A stretch of 64,000 bases of DNA from Oegoconia quadripuncta. Its lineage: Eukaryota; Arthropoda; Insecta; Lepidoptera; Autostichidae. Of this stretch, positions 63,473-64,000 are shown one piece after another. The number at the start of each line of letters is the position of its first letter. The stretch's first letter is position 1. The position numbers and the translations under genes were made by a program. Below the pieces are notes generated by a model. The model worked only from the letters and a program-made list of their open reading frames with translations, did not search any database and had not been told where the DNA came from. Location of the stretch: NCBI GenBank assembly GCA_949316235.1, contig OX438751.1, positions 24,395,885-24,459,884 on the forward strand, read 5' to 3'.

Positions 63473-63688
63473 TTTTTTATGTACAACGGGTTAGCACTTG
63501 ACCTCTTTCACACGTTAATTGAAGATGAAGTCGAAGGTGGATGCGTACTGACCCGGAAACACCAACATATTTGGGGGACTGGCTATCTTATCTCTAACAA
63601 CCGGAAAACAACAATAGTATTATTAGATTTAGATAAGATGATGGGAGCTAGCCAGGCGGACATTTATAATGCTCTACCACCAATCAAA
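63473..63688 (-). mobile_element. SINE-C lacking its head
   Basis: TTTTTTATGTACAACGGGTT to AGGCGGACATTTATAATGC and CTACCACCAATCAAA. The plus-strand 70-residue ORF across it is an artefact. Confidence 0.85.
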
Positions 63689-63779
63689 TGATAAATGAAA
63701 GAAGACTACGGAAAACCATGATCAAATCGGGCACATATCAAAGAAAGGTCAAGCCAATAGTACCCTAAACAACCATGGA

Positions 63780-63895
63780 TGAATAACACTATGGGAGTGA
63801 ATGAAGCAAAAATGGTGTGTCAGGATCGTAGCAAGTGGAGGTCTGTGATCTCTGCCTACCGCTCCGGGAAACAGGCGTGACTTTATGTATGTATT
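63780..63895 (+). mobile_element. LINE C-terminal fragment (D-R-S-K-W type)
   Basis: Encodes A-K-M-V-C-Q-D-R-S-K-W-R-S-V-I-S-A-Y and R-S-G-K-Q-A-stop (63807-63880), then a TATGTATGTATTG tail. Inverted relative at 53455-53578. Confidence 0.65.
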
Positions 63896-63986
63896 GTCAG
63901 CATCTACAATTTGGCCCTCGTAAGACATTATAGATAGGACGTACTGATTGATTGAAGACGTACTACTTCATGAGAAAGAAATAAGA

Positions 63987-64000
63987 AAGAAATATTTCGG
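63987..64000 (-). mobile_element. Probable SINE-B 3' end running off the window
   Basis: AAGAAATATTTCGG matches the tail of minus-strand SINE-B copies; too short to be sure. Confidence 0.35.

Overview
The window reads as an intergenic or intronic stretch of an insect nuclear genome, most probably a moth or butterfly. The basis is its AT-rich composition, Pol III SINEs with tRNA-like heads, 3' ends of non-LTR retrotransposons with short tandem tails, a piggyBac-like transposon, numerous short inverted-repeat elements and long (GT)n tracts. No prokaryotic operon, CRISPR array, rRNA operon or functional tRNA gene is visible. Species is not determined.

Only one segment looks like host coding DNA. 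It is a 222-bp phase 1-1 internal exon on the minus strand (48884-49105) with good splice signals, encoding a transmembrane segment, a five-arginine stop-transfer and an acidic cytoplasmic stretch. Much of the window could therefore be intron of a large minus-strand membrane-receptor gene. Nearly everything else recognisable is mobile DNA.

For this annotation I named the repeat families locally. SINE-A and SINE-B share a body. SINE-C is about 330 bp and has about 25 full or partial copies. SINE-E has a different head. LINE-D is a non-LTR element of the jockey/CR1-like type, always 5' truncated. MITE-F is about 415 bp. Fragments of at least five other LINEs are present (RTE-like, R1-like and three unclassified), plus an LTR-element fragment with a primer-binding site.

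Layout: 1-13 kb holds SINE-A/B/C copies, LINE-D and RTE-like fragments, a Helitron-like repeat and a nested foldback element (11694-12068). 13.5-16.3 kb holds a LINE tail and a giant 2.1-kb palindrome (14162-16294) with ~648-bp arms around an 838-bp loop that contains a transposase-tail-like ORF and a second small MITE. 16.5-23.4 kb holds SINEs, MITE-F copies, microsatellites and a hAT-like remnant. 23.5-26.7 kb is the main structure: a ~605-bp foldback element whose left arm was entered by a 2,620-bp piggyBac-like transposon. The intact right arm shows the empty site, so the target duplication can be read as CTAG rather than TTAA. The transposase has all catalytic Asp residues and one in-frame stop. 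26.8-27.4 kb is a 120-bp tandem repeat. 27.4-47.7 kb is dense nested SINE/LINE/MITE material, including two ~99% identical LINE-D tails 4.3 kb apart. 47.7-57 kb is sparser and contains the host exon. 57-64 kb again holds SINE-C, RTE-like ends, LINE-D, a degenerate 34-bp minisatellite and MITE-F.

The most unusual items are the piggyBac/foldback nest with its non-canonical target site, the 2.1-kb palindrome, and the single transmembrane exon.
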